Shown: piece after piece, positions 9,083 through 17,220 of the stretch
Position numbering within the stretch: position 1 is the stretch's first letter
Layout: each line of letters opens with the position of its first letter
Assembly (NCBI RefSeq): GCF_003207795.1
Contig: NZ_NIRT01000005.1
Coordinates: 62,001-126,000 of the forward strand
DNA: 64,000 nucleotides
Direction of reading: 5' to 3'
Source: Komagataeibacter nataicola
GTDB taxonomy: Bacteria > Pseudomonadota > Alphaproteobacteria > Acetobacterales > Acetobacteraceae
Translations under genes and position numbers: made by a program
Notes under the pieces: model-generated
Told to the model about the DNA's origin: nothing
The model's database searches: none
What the model saw: the letters and a program-made list of their open reading frames with translations, nothing else

Positions 9083-9955
9083 ATGGCGGCAAATCGCTGG
9101 TTTATCGACAGTGAAACAGGCGAACTCGCTGACGTGCTGCTCTGCCCCCCCGATCATTATGCGTGGATACCGAGCAATGACATCGCCATCAGCAGCATGG
9201 CGCGTGGCGCGCGCATCGACCAGGCCGCGTTGGGCGCGCAGTTCCGTGAACTCATGGCAGTGCTGGAAGGCGAGCAGGTCGCCTGCCACTACCTGACCCC
9301 GCATGAGGGCATGCCCTACGAGGTCTATACCCGCGACAGTTCACAGACCACGCCATTCGGCACCGTGGTCACCCGCCTTGCCCGCCCCGAGCGCAGGGCC
9401 GAGATCAGGCCGGTTCATGAATTCTATGCCCCCGGCGAAATATGGAAAACCTGCACCGCAGGCCATATCGAAGGCGGCGACATCCATATCATCCGCCCCG
9501 GCCTGCTGGCGGTGGGCGTAAGCGGCGGCCGCACGGACGAGGCGGGTGCCGCCGAGTTCATAAGCTGGTTCGAGGCAGCAGGCTGGACATGCCGCATGAT
9601 CCACTTCCCCAGGCACTTCCTGCATCTTGACGTCATCTTCACCATGGTGGCCGAGAACCTTGCCATCGCGGTGGTGGATGTGCTCGCCGATGAAGACCTG
9701 GACTGGTTCCGCGCCCAGGGCATCCGCCTGCTGCCGGTCAGTTACAAGGAGGCGATGCGCGACATGGGCTGCAACGTGCTGGCCCTTGGGCGCGAGCGCG
9801 TGGTCAGTCCGCGGCATTGCACGCGCATCAACCAGATGCTGCGCGCCGAGGGGCTGCGTGTGCTTGACCCGGACCTTGACCAGTTTTCACAGGGCGGGGG
9901 CAGCATTCATTGCATGACCATGCCGTTGCGCCGTAAATCTCTCCTGATGGCCTGA
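9083..9955 (+). CDS. Arginine deiminase-related / amidinotransferase-fold hydrolase
   Basis: 290 residues from the ATG at 9083. The guanidino-group-modifying fold is shown by YTRDSSQTTPFG near residue 85, EGGDIHII near 131, the catalytic His in FLHLDVIF and Cys277 in GGGSIHCMTMPLRR. The Cys-His-acidic triad hydrolyses guanidino or amidino substrates such as arginine or dimethylarginine. The pattern lies between DDAH and arginine deiminase, so the exact substrate is open. The frame extends to a TTG at 9053, but the ATG start leaves a more natural N-terminus. A 2-hydroxyacid dehydrogenase follows 30 bp downstream, probably in the same transcript. Confidence 0.82.
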   Translation: MAANRWFIDSETGELADVLLCPPDHYAWIPSNDIAISSMARGARIDQAALGAQFRELMAVLEGEQVACHYLTPHEGMPYEVYTRDSSQTTPFGTVVTRLARPERRAEIRPVHEFYAPGEIWKTCTAGHIEGGDIHIIRPGLLAVGVSGGRTDEAGAAEFISWFEAAGWTCRMIHFPRHFLHLDVIFTMVAENLAIAVVDVLADEDLDWFRAQGIRLLPVSYKEAMRDMGCNVLALGRERVVSPRHCTRINQMLRAEGLRVLDPDLDQFSQGGGSIHCMTMPLRRKSLLMA

Positions 9956-9985
9956 AGGGCCGCAGGACATGGAATGGGAGAAGAA

Positions 9986-10930
9986 ATGCCAAGGCTTGTC
10001 ATCAGTTCGGACGGACCTGCCGCCATGCCCGGGTGGCGCGCGGCCTTTCAGCACGTAGCCCCCGATCTGCCCCTTGCTGCCTGGCATGACCCGGCGCTGG
10101 AAATCACGGCGGACGATTACGCGCTGGTATGGGACCCCACGGCAGATGACCTCGCCCGCATGGGGGGCATGCGGGCCATTATCTGCACGGGGGCCGGGGT
10201 CAATCATCTGCTCGACAATCCGGCCTTTCCGCGGCATGTGCCCCTCGTGCGCATGGGGGGCGAACAGACTGCATCGCTGATGGCTGATTACGTGTTGTGG
10301 GCCACGCTCGGCCTGCTGCGCGGAGCGCGGACATGGGCCGTGCAGCAGAATGCGCATCGATGGCATAACCCGTGCACCAGCCCGCGCACCAGCAGCGAGA
10401 CCCGCGTGGGCATAATGGGCATGGGCCACCTTGGCACCCATGTGGGCGGCGTGCTGCTTCAGGTCGGCTTTCAGGTTTCGGGCTGGCGGCGTTCGGCACA
10501 GGTGGTGCCGGGCATCCGCACTTTTGCCGGGCCGGAGCAACTGCCCGATTTTTTGCGTGATGTGGATATTCTGATCAACCTGCTGCCCAGCACGCCGCAG
10601 ACGCGCGGCATGATCGATTATGCCCTGCTGGCGCAACTGCCGCGTGGGGCGGCCTTTATCAATGTAGGGCGCGGCGACCATGTGGTGCAGGCCGACCTGC
10701 TCCGCGCGCTTGATGAGGGCGTGCTCGGCGGCGCGGTGCTTGATGTGATGGAACCCGAACCCCTGCCACCCGATGATCCGTTATGGGCCCATGAGCGCGT
10801 GACCATTACCCCGCATGTGGCCTCCCATGCCTCGCAGGAGGCGCAGGCGCGTTATGTGGTGGAGGTGATCGGGCAGATGGAGCGTAACGAGCGGCCCGCC
10901 CTGCTGTGCGACCCCCGCAGGGGGTACTGA
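9986..10930 (+). CDS. D-2-hydroxyacid dehydrogenase, GhrA-like
   Basis: 314 residues from the ATG at 9986, which has GGGAG upstream; an in-frame ATG at 9974 overlaps that site. The NAD(P)-binding motif is GIMGMGHLGTHV, followed by NLLPSTPQTRGMIDY, INVGRGDHVVQADLL and the His region TITPHVASHA. The lack of a long catalytic-domain insertion and the GhrA-like core fit glyoxylate/hydroxypyruvate reductase A. The enzyme would reduce a 2-ketoacid in the cytosol. Its pairing with the arginine-deiminase-like gene is unusual enough to suggest a shared substrate pathway, but none is evident. Confidence 0.82.
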   Translation: MPRLVISSDGPAAMPGWRAAFQHVAPDLPLAAWHDPALEITADDYALVWDPTADDLARMGGMRAIICTGAGVNHLLDNPAFPRHVPLVRMGGEQTASLMADYVLWATLGLLRGARTWAVQQNAHRWHNPCTSPRTSSETRVGIMGMGHLGTHVGGVLLQVGFQVSGWRRSAQVVPGIRTFAGPEQLPDFLRDVDILINLLPSTPQTRGMIDYALLAQLPRGAAFINVGRGDHVVQADLLRALDEGVLGGAVLDVMEPEPLPPDDPLWAHERVTITPHVASHASQEAQARYVVEVIGQMERNERPALLCDPRRGY

Positions 10931-10967
10931 TGGCGGCGCGAAACCGGCAGAAGATGTCTGGCAGGGA

Positions 10968-11022
10968 ATGAAAGTTTTCGGGCACCGCCTTTTTTCAAAA
11001 AAGGCGGTGTTCTTCTGAAGCC
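10968..11022. repeat. Copy of the dispersed GGCGGC element after the dehydrogenase gene
   Basis: GAAAGTTTTCGGGCACC leads into a hairpin at 10983-11009, where CACCGCCTTTTTT pairs with AAAAAAGGCGGTG. It is followed by GTTCTTCTGAAGC as in the other copies. It is likely the terminator of the hydroxyacid dehydrogenase gene and separates it from the fluoride riboswitch. Confidence 0.7.
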
Positions 11023-11095
11023 TCTTGATGATGAGCGGTCGGATCACGGATTCCCGGAGTTGACCCTCATGCCAATACGGGCTTTTTTAAACGAA

Positions 11096-11166
11096 CACGG
11101 CAATGGATTCTGCCGGACCATGCTGGTCGAACCGCTGCCCGCAAGGGCGCTGATGATTCCTGCCCA
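11096..11166 (+). promoter_or_regulatory. Fluoride (crcB-motif) riboswitch
   Basis: The leader of the CLC-F gene contains the crcB-type layout. P1 has arms GGCA (11099-11102) and TGCC (11111-11114) around the loop ATGGATTC. The conserved AACCGC follows at about 11130, then a small hairpin (GCCC/GGGC) and GCTGATGATTCCTGCC at about 11149-11164. The segment GCTGATGA..CCT is the signature 3' strand that forms the pseudoknot with the P1 loop. The next gene carries fluoride-antiporter motifs, so aptamer and target agree. A TTGACC hexamer at 11060 could be the -35 of its promoter. About 115 nt separate the aptamer from the ATG. Confidence 0.85.
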
Positions 11167-11280
11167 CTGCCTTCAAGGCAACAAGGGGAGGAATCCGTGT
11201 AACGCATCGCACAGTCATGATCCACGGGCAGGCCAACACGCCTGTCATTCCATCCTGAATGCCGGATTTACCGAAATATC

Positions 11281-12621
11281 ATGAATATTGCTGCACTTGC
11301 GCGGGCTGTGGCCCGCCAGTCGGGGGGGCTGCTCAAATGGGCCAGCCTGCTGCTGCCCATGGCGGCCTGCGTGGGCACGCTGTGCGCCGTGTTCCTGTGG
11401 CTGCTCGACCGGGCGGCGCAGACACGTCTGCTGCACCCGTGGCTGCTTTACGCCCTGCCGGTGGCGGGTGTTGCCGTCGGGCTGCTCTATCACGCCTTTG
11501 GCCGCACGGCGGAAGGGGGCAATAACCTGATCGTGGACCAGATCCACGAGCCCGGTGGCGGCGTGCCCCTGCGCATGGCGCCGCTGGTGCTTATGGGCAC
11601 GGTAATCAGCCACCTGTTCGGGGCCTCGGTCGGGCGTGAGGGCACGGCGGTGCAGATGGGCGGCAGCATTGCCAGCACGGTGGGGCGGGCGTGGCGCCTG
11701 CGCAACCCGTACGAAATCCGGGTTCTGCTCATGTCCGGCATCGCGGCGGGGTTTTCCGCCGTGTTCGGCACGCCGGTGGCGGGCGCGGTGTTTGGCATGG
11801 AAGTGATCCGGGTAGGACGTATTGACTATGATGCCCTGGTGCCCGTGGCCGTAAGCGCCATCGTGGCGGACTGGACATGCCATGCCTGGGGCATGGAGCA
11901 TGTGCCCTACCATCTGGCCTTTCAGGGCTATGCCGGGGCGGATGGGCATTTTTTCCATGCCGACCTGCTGCTGCTGGCCAAGGTCATGGTGGCGGCGGTT
12001 GCCTTCGGGCTGGCCAGTCTCGTGTTTGCGGAATCGGTGCACCGGCTGGCGGCCTGCCTGCGACAGGTATGCCCTGTTGCGTGGCTCCGGCCTGCCCTTG
12101 GCGGTATCGCGACCATAGCGCTGGTGTGGCTGTGTGGCTCGCGTGACTATCTGGGGCTGGGCATTGTCGCACCCGAGGCGGGCGGGGCGTCCATCAGCGC
12201 TTTCTTTGGCGGCGGGCACTACCCGCTGGCATGGGCGTGGAAACTGGTCTTTACGGTGGTGGTGCTGGCCGCGGGCTTCAAGGGGGGCGAGGTGACGCCG
12301 CTGTTCTTCATCGGGGCGGGGCTGGGCAATGCGCTGGCGCCGTTACTGCACGCCCCGGCGGACCTGCTGGCAGGGGTGGGCTTTGTGGCGGTGTTTGCAG
12401 GCGCAGCCAACACGCCACTGGCCTGCACGCTCATGGGGGTGGAACTGTTCGGCTCGGCGGATATCGTCTATTTCGCCACCGGGTGTTTCGTGGCCTATAT
12501 GTGCTCGGGCCATTCAGGCATCTATCTGGCCCAGCGTATTGCCGTGTCCAAGTGGCACAAGGATGCCGCCGTAAGCGGCATGGCGCTGCGGCAGGCCCGC
12601 ATGAAGGGATCAGGAACATGA
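11281..12621 (+). CDS. CLC-F type fluoride/proton antiporter
   Basis: 446 residues with the CLC fold and about 12-14 hydrophobic segments. Instead of the chloride filter GSGIP it has GNNLI at residues 80-84, and instead of GREGP it has GREGT at 118-122, with Glu120 as the gating Glu. Later comes GGEVTPLFFIGAGLG. These substitutions are the known hallmark of the CLC-F branch, which exports fluoride in exchange for protons. The fluoride riboswitch upstream supports this function strongly. The stop overlaps the start of the next gene by ATGA, so three genes may form one fluoride-induced operon. No strong ribosome site is visible before the ATG. Confidence 0.9.
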   Translation: MNIAALARAVARQSGGLLKWASLLLPMAACVGTLCAVFLWLLDRAAQTRLLHPWLLYALPVAGVAVGLLYHAFGRTAEGGNNLIVDQIHEPGGGVPLRMAPLVLMGTVISHLFGASVGREGTAVQMGGSIASTVGRAWRLRNPYEIRVLLMSGIAAGFSAVFGTPVAGAVFGMEVIRVGRIDYDALVPVAVSAIVADWTCHAWGMEHVPYHLAFQGYAGADGHFFHADLLLLAKVMVAAVAFGLASLVFAESVHRLAACLRQVCPVAWLRPALGGIATIALVWLCGSRDYLGLGIVAPEAGGASISAFFGGGHYPLAWAWKLVFTVVVLAAGFKGGEVTPLFFIGAGLGNALAPLLHAPADLLAGVGFVAVFAGAANTPLACTLMGVELFGSADIVYFATGCFVAYMCSGHSGIYLAQRIAVSKWHKDAAVSGMALRQARMKGSGT

Positions 12622-13067
12622 ACGCGATGCGTTGCCTGTGCGCCGGGCTGGGCCTGCTGGCCATGCTGCGCCCGGCCTGTGGCGCGCCTGTGGTGGCAGG
12701 CCCTTCACCCGCCGAGAGGCGGATCATCGACCGGCAGATCAGCCGCATTGCCGATCCCGCCACGCGCCGCGCGGTGCAGGGGCAGGACATGGCGTGGCAG
12801 ATGACCACCTTTTTGTGCGAGAACGCGGCGCGCGCGGTGCTGGTGCGCATGGGCAGTCAGCCGCACCGTTTTTTCCTGCAGGATGCGGGGCCGGGCAGCC
12901 AGGTCGTGGCCAGCGCCGCGCTGGTGTCGGGGCGGGGGCAGTTCCTGCGGGCGGGCAATGGCATTGAGTGGGTGGGCTTTACATGGGCCTGCCATCTTGA
13001 TCCTGCCACCGGGCATGTGGTGCGCCTTGACGTAACGCCCACCGGGCCAGTGCAGGCCGGGCCATGA
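12618..13067 (+). CDS. Secreted protein of unknown function in the fluoride operon
   Basis: 149 residues starting at an ATG that overlaps the antiporter stop (ATGA). The N-terminus MNAMRCLCAGLGLLAMLRPACGA is a signal peptide. The mature part has a basic region with a repeated I-x-R-x-I pattern (RRIIDRQISRIADPATRRAV), two Cys residues, and a C-terminal half with alternating strands (WVGFTWACHLDPATGHVVRLDV). No family was recognised. It is coupled at both ends, because its own stop overlaps the next start. That suggests co-expression with fluoride export, but the role is unknown. Confidence 0.72.
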   Translation: MNAMRCLCAGLGLLAMLRPACGAPVVAGPSPAERRIIDRQISRIADPATRRAVQGQDMAWQMTTFLCENAARAVLVRMGSQPHRFFLQDAGPGSQVVASAALVSGRGQFLRAGNGIEWVGFTWACHLDPATGHVVRLDVTPTGPVQAGP

Positions 13068-13564
13068 AGGGCGGGATCGCGGGGCTTCTGGCTCTCACGC
13101 TATGGAGCCTGCCGCTACAGGCGCGGGCCACGGCAGTGCCCGACTGCAAGGCGCGGCAGATGGCTGTCAGCCTTGATGACGGGCAGGGCGCGTTCAATGG
13201 CATGATGCATGGCGGTACATGGCTTGTCGTGCGCAACACCGGCGCGCGGGCCTGCTCTGTTGCGTGGATGGGGCCGCTCTCGTTCGCGGATGGCCGCCAC
13301 CACCGCGTTGCCGTGACATGGCGGCAGGCCGTGCCCGCGCCGGTAATGGTGCTGCCTGCGGGCGGGCAGATGAAAACCGCCCTGCGCTGGGTTTCGGGTG
13401 ATGTGTTTGACCCCGGTGCCTGCACGACACCGGCAACGCTTGTGCTGCCCTTTCGGCACGGGCAGGTGCGGCACGCTTTTGCCCATGCCCTGTGCGGCCC
13501 CGCCAGCAGCGCCCCTGCGATCGAGCAACAGCCCTGGACCGAGGGGGCGCCTGAAGGCGGATAA
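13064..13564 (+). CDS. Secreted protein, DUF4232-like
   Basis: 166 residues, start overlapping the previous stop (ATGA). It has a signal peptide (MKGGIAGLLALTLWSLPLQARATA), then a pattern typical of DUF4232-type beta-sandwich proteins: an early Cys with CKARQMAVSLDDGQGAFNGM, then TWLVVRNTGARACSVAWMGPLSF, with two later Cys that could form disulfides. Such proteins are periplasmic or secreted and mostly uncharacterised. The domain name is given from pattern only. A palindromic repeat follows directly and probably terminates the operon. Confidence 0.72.
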   Translation: MKGGIAGLLALTLWSLPLQARATAVPDCKARQMAVSLDDGQGAFNGMMHGGTWLVVRNTGARACSVAWMGPLSFADGRHHRVAVTWRQAVPAPVMVLPAGGQMKTALRWVSGDVFDPGACTTPATLVLPFRHGQVRHAFAHALCGPASSAPAIEQQPWTEGAPEGG

Positions 13565-13620
13565 AAGCTTCAGAAGAACGCCGCCTTTTTAAAAGAAGGC
13601 GGCACCCAAGAAACTTTTAT
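13561..13620. repeat. Copy of the dispersed GGCGGC element, reverse orientation
   Basis: ATAAAAGCTTCAGAAGAAC precedes the hairpin GCCGCC...GGCGGC at 13580-13603, then CACCCAAGAAACTTTTAT. It fills the gap between the secreted-protein gene and the convergent minus-strand operon, so it can serve as a terminator for both. Confidence 0.72.
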
Positions 13621-13630
13621 GCTCTTACCC

Positions 13631-14461
13631 TCAGCGCGTCAGGGCCTTGAAGTTGCGGGTCTGCTCGGTCAGCGCAACCTCGACAGGCAGGCGCTCCATG
13701 CTCGATGCACCATAAAAGCCGTGGCAGCCCGGGCAGGCGGAGAGCACTTTCTGGGCATCGGCCGGCATGGCGATCGGCCCGCCATGGCACAGTATGATGA
13801 TGTCGGGGCGCACGCTGCGCGCGGCCTCGATGATTGCGTTGATCTGCGTAATGCAGTCATCCAGCGTCAGCGCCGTCTCCGCGCCGATGGCGCCGCCCGT
13901 GGTCAGCCCCATATGGGCCACCAGCACGTCAGCGCCCGCCTTGGCCATGTCCACCGCCTGGGCGGGGTCGAACACGTAGGGCGTGGTCAGCAGGTCTTTT
14001 TTATGGGCGCGGGCCACGACATCCACCTCAAGGCTGTAGCTCATGCCGGTTTCCTCAAGGTTTTTGCGGAAATTGCCGTCAATCAGCCCCACGGTGGGAA
14101 AGTTCTGGATGCCCGAGAATCCGACCCGCTTCACCTCATCCAGAAACACATCAAAATCCACGAACGGGTCGGTGCCGTTCACTCCGGCCAGCACGGGGGT
14201 GCTGGGCACGACGGGCAGCACTTCGCGCGCCATGTCCATCACGATCTGGTTGGCGTTGCCATAGGCCAGCAGGCCCGCCAGCGAGCCACGGCCCGCCATG
14301 CGGTAACGCCCGGAGTTGTAGATGACGATCAGGTCGATGCCGCCCGCCGCCTCGCATTTGGCGGACAGGCCGGTGCCCGCGCCACCGCCCACGATGGGGG
14401 TGCGCGCAGCGATCATGCTGCTAAAGCGGGCCAGGATTTCACTACGGGGAATACGGGGCAT
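13631..14461 (-). CDS. Phosphoenolpyruvate hydrolase-like TIM-barrel protein (Tm-1 C-domain homologue)
   Basis: 276 residues matching the PEP_hydrolase/TIM-barrel family (PF09370 type): [36 protein letters not shown] near residue 25, then [12 protein letters not shown], and [18 protein letters not shown] near the C-terminus. It follows the UPF0261 gene with a 1-nt TAATG overlap, so translation is coupled. In plants the tomato Tm-1 protein carries these two domains in this order in one chain. The bacterial function is not established. Neighbouring MFS and monooxygenase genes hint at metabolism or export of a small molecule. Confidence 0.85.
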   Translation of the reverse strand: MPRIPRSEILARFSSMIAARTPIVGGGAGTGLSAKCEAAGGIDLIVIYNSGRYRMAGRGSLAGLLAYGNANQIVMDMAREVLPVVPSTPVLAGVNGTDPFVDFDVFLDEVKRVGFSGIQNFPTVGLIDGNFRKNLEETGMSYSLEVDVVARAHKKDLLTTPYVFDPAQAVDMAKAGADVLVAHMGLTTGGAIGAETALTLDDCITQINAIIEAARSVRPDIIILCHGGPIAMPADAQKVLSACPGCHGFYGASSMERLPVEVALTEQTRNFKALTR

Positions 14462-15669
14462 TATTGGGGATCTCCATAAAGATGCGAAAATTCATGCGCC
14501 AGCGCTGCGGCAAAAGCCGGGTCGTTGATCGCATGGGGAAGGCGGATCAGCCGACGCCGCGGGGTCTGCTCCAGTGTTTCGGCCAGGGCTGCATAAAATG
14601 CCTCGTCAGCAGCGGGGTCATGAAATGGGCCGCCGGGCTGGTCCAGCACCGAAAACCCGCCCTCAGGGTAGAGAAAGCGCACTTCGCCGGGGCAGCGGTT
14701 GAGCTGGTGGCCGATCATGTGGCCCATCGCCCGGCATTCCGCTTCATTCGTGCGCATCAGCGTGATCTGTGGGTTGTGCTCGACAAACACGCGATCTCTG
14801 TAGTGGGTGGGCACGGTGGCGCGGGCGCCGAAATTGACCATGTCCAGCCCGCCGCAACTGCCCACGTAAGGCAGCCCCGTGCGGATGACGGCGCCGAGCC
14901 GGTCGGCATCGCACGCAAAGATGCCGCCTGCCACGTAATCGCAGAACTCGGTCAATGTCGTGTCGATGAAACCGCTTATCATCCCGTCATCGGCCAGCCG
15001 TTCCATGGCGCGGCCGCCGGTGCCGGTGGCGTGAAACACAAGGCAGTCAAACCGCCGTGAAAGCTGGCGCACGACCTGCTCCACGCATGGTGTGGTCACG
15101 CCAAACATGGTCAGGCCAATGGCGGGGCGCGGGTCGGGCATGGGGTGGCAGGGGGTACGCGCCATGCCCGCCATGGCATGCGCCGCATTGCCCAGCACCA
15201 CGCGTGAGATGCGGTTCAGCCCCTCCATATCCGTTACCGGATACAGCATGGCGATGTCAGCCCCGCCCACATAGGGCGCGGTATTGCCCGAGGCCACGGT
15301 CGAGACCACCAGCTTGGGCAGGCCAATGGGCAGCGCCTGCAGGGCCGGGGCCACCAGCGCCGTGCCGCCCGAGCCGCCAATGGCCAGCACGCCGCGCATG
15401 TCGGTGCGCGTGCATAAAAACAGGCGCAGCGCCTCGGCCATGGCCGCAATGGCCCGCCCGCGGTCGCCACAAAAGACGTATTCTTCTCCTCGTGGATGAT
15501 GGCGGGCGACCGCACGGGCGCTGATATCCGCCTCGTGCCCCGCATGCCGCGTGCCGATATCGACAATCAGCGCCGTGACCCCGCTCTCGCGCAGGGTCTG
15601 GCGCAGATAGGTCAGTTCGGCCTGCTTGGTGTCACAGGTGCCCAGAATGTAAACATGGCCTGCACTCAT
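14461..15669 (-). CDS. Tm-1-like ATP-binding protein (UPF0261)
   Basis: 402 residues, the usual length of UPF0261 proteins. The N-terminus [25 protein letters not shown] and [43 protein letters not shown], with its Gly-rich nucleotide-binding loops, are characteristic. A second block is [15 protein letters not shown]. The family equals the N-terminal ATP-binding domain of the plant antiviral protein Tm-1; the bacterial role is unknown. It starts 2 nt from the MFS stop and overlaps the TIM-barrel gene, placing it in the middle of a tightly packed operon. Confidence 0.9.
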   Translation of the reverse strand: MSAGHVYILGTCDTKQAELTYLRQTLRESGVTALIVDIGTRHAGHEADISARAVARHHPRGEEYVFCGDRGRAIAAMAEALRLFLCTRTDMRGVLAIGGSGGTALVAPALQALPIGLPKLVVSTVASGNTAPYVGGADIAMLYPVTDMEGLNRISRVVLGNAAHAMAGMARTPCHPMPDPRPAIGLTMFGVTTPCVEQVVRQLSRRFDCLVFHATGTGGRAMERLADDGMISGFIDTTLTEFCDYVAGGIFACDADRLGAVIRTGLPYVGSCGGLDMVNFGARATVPTHYRDRVFVEHNPQITLMRTNEAECRAMGHMIGHQLNRCPGEVRFLYPEGGFSVLDQPGGPFHDPAADEAFYAALAETLEQTPRRRLIRLPHAINDPAFAAALAHEFSHLYGDPQ

Positions 15670-15670
15670 G

Positions 15671-16843
15671 TCATGCCTCCGCCCGCTGGCCGCTCAGCAG
15701 CGCCAGCACAATGCCCGCGCCCAGCGTGGCGCATGCCCCACCCAGCACGAACACCACCGGGTAGCCGCACCGGTCGGCCAGCAGGCCCGCCAGCGGACCG
15801 GTGGCGCCATAGGCCAGATCCTGAAATGCCGCGAAGCCACCCAGCGCGGTGGCCCGCATGGCCGGCGCGACCAGCCGCACTACCTCGACCCCCAGGGCGG
15901 GAAAGACCATGGAGCACCCCGCCCCGGTCAGTAATGCGCCCGCCAGCGCCAGCACGGGCGAGGGGGCAAGCCAGAGCAGGTACTGCCCCGCCGCCTCGAC
16001 CACCAGCGAGAGCAGCGCAACACGCAGTCCGCCAATCCGGTCAGGCAGGTGCCCGCACATGAAGCGCCCGGCCACGAAGGCTGCGCCAAAGCAGGTCAGC
16101 CCCAGCCCGGCTCCAGGCCAGTGCGCCGCAATGAAGCGCAGCGGCAGGAACGCGCCCAGTGCCGCAAAGCCCACACCCTGCAGGGCCACCGCCATGCCCT
16201 GCCAGCGAATGGTGCCCAGCACCTGCCAGAACGGCGGCCTGCCGCCCGCATGGGTCGGGGTGGCGGGTATGGTGTGCACCAGCGCCAGCCCCACCAGCGG
16301 CAGCAGGGCGGAAACCCCCATGAGCGCGCCTAACCCTGCCTGCTGGTACAGCGCCAGCCCGATCGGGCCGCCCACGGCAAAGGCGCCATACATGGCCGCC
16401 CCCGTCCAGGCCAGCACGCGGCCCGCGCGCGCCTGCCCCACCAGGCCGATGCCCCAGCCCAGCATGCCAACAATGGTCAGGCTTTCACCCACGCCCAGCA
16501 AAAGCCTGCCCACGATCACGATGGCGTAGCGCGCGGCGTTGCTCAGGCCAGGGAGTGCCGCCAGCACGCAGATCAGGCTGGCGGCCACATACACCATCAG
16601 GCCCGTGCGCATGCAGGGCCTGCCGCCTTGTGTATCGGCCATCTGGCCCGCATGGTTGCGGCTGAGAATGGTGGAAAAAAAGGCGATGCCCACCGCAAGC
16701 CCCGCCAGCCCGTTGCCATAGCCCGGCCAGTGCAGCACCGCCACCGGTATGGCGGCCAGCGGCAATGCCACGGCCATGTAGGCAAGGAACAGCGCAATGG
16801 CGAGGCGGCCAAGCTGACGAAAGGGTGCGGCCTCAGAGTTCAC
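15671..16843 (-). CDS. MFS transporter, YhhS/arabinose-efflux type
   Basis: 390 residues with 12 predicted membrane segments. The loop motif after TM2 is present as NHAGQMADTQGGRPCMRTG, and VGRLLLGVGESLTIVGMLGWG marks TM4-5, typical of the YhhS/YfcJ group of major facilitator efflux proteins. The substrate is unknown. It overlaps the upstream ABM-domain gene by 11 bp and is followed almost immediately by the Tm-1-like gene, so it probably moves a substrate or product of this operon across the inner membrane. Confidence 0.88.
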   Translation of the reverse strand: MNSEAAPFRQLGRLAIALFLAYMAVALPLAAIPVAVLHWPGYGNGLAGLAVGIAFFSTILSRNHAGQMADTQGGRPCMRTGLMVYVAASLICVLAALPGLSNAARYAIVIVGRLLLGVGESLTIVGMLGWGIGLVGQARAGRVLAWTGAAMYGAFAVGGPIGLALYQQAGLGALMGVSALLPLVGLALVHTIPATPTHAGGRPPFWQVLGTIRWQGMAVALQGVGFAALGAFLPLRFIAAHWPGAGLGLTCFGAAFVAGRFMCGHLPDRIGGLRVALLSLVVEAAGQYLLWLAPSPVLALAGALLTGAGCSMVFPALGVEVVRLVAPAMRATALGGFAAFQDLAYGATGPLAGLLADRCGYPVVFVLGGACATLGAGIVLALLSGQRAEA

Positions 16844-17129
16844 GGGTGATGTGTACCTGCAATGGGGCGGCCAGTGCCGTGGCGAACGTAGCCTTCATGG
16901 CCTGGAAGTGCGGTGTTTCTTCATGGGCAATCAGGGCTTCGGGGCTGGCCCAGCGCTCGACAAACACAAAAACGGCAGGGTCGTTGATGTCCCGATGGCA
17001 TTGATAGGACAGGTTGGTGGATTCCTGCCGCGACAGCGCCACGCAATGGCGGATGGCGTCAAGTGCTGCCGTTTCGTGCCCCGGCAGGACGCGGAGTGTT
17101 GCAATGACCGTGATGGGCTGCGCTGTCAT
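16833..17129 (-). CDS. Antibiotic-biosynthesis-monooxygenase (ABM) domain protein
   Basis: 98 residues from the ATG at 17129 with GAGG upstream. The sequence ITVIATLRVLPGHETAALDAIRHCVALSRQE, then NLSYQCHRDINDPAVFVFVERWASPEALIAHEETPHFQ, is the single ABM ferredoxin-like domain of putative quinol monooxygenases (YgiN type). Such dimeric enzymes oxidise quinols or aromatic compounds without added cofactor. It is the first gene of the minus-strand operon and lies just below the GTGACAC operator array. Confidence 0.85.
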   Translation of the reverse strand: MTAQPITVIATLRVLPGHETAALDAIRHCVALSRQESTNLSYQCHRDINDPAVFVFVERWASPEALIAHEETPHFQAMKATFATALAAPLQVHITREL

Positions 17130-17180
17130 TAAAAATATCCTCGCCTGATGGGGTTCATGGTGTGGCGAGCATAAAGGGGT

Positions 17181-17220
17181 GTGACACTTTCCTTCCACGA
17201 AGAAAGTGTCACGTGACACT
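17181..17220. promoter_or_regulatory. GTGACAC operator array before the ABM-MFS-Tm-1 operon
   Basis: GTGACACTTT (17181-17190) is mirrored by AAAGTGTCAC (17203-17212), which directly abuts another GTGACACT (17213-17220). The last two form a perfect 16-bp palindrome (17205-17220). The two same-direction half-sites are 32 bp apart, about three helical turns, as is common for MocR-type activators. The array is 52-91 bp above the ABM start and overlaps the 3' end of the MocR gene. A possible -10 (TATGCT, reading leftward) sits at 17174-17169. Confidence 0.65.
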
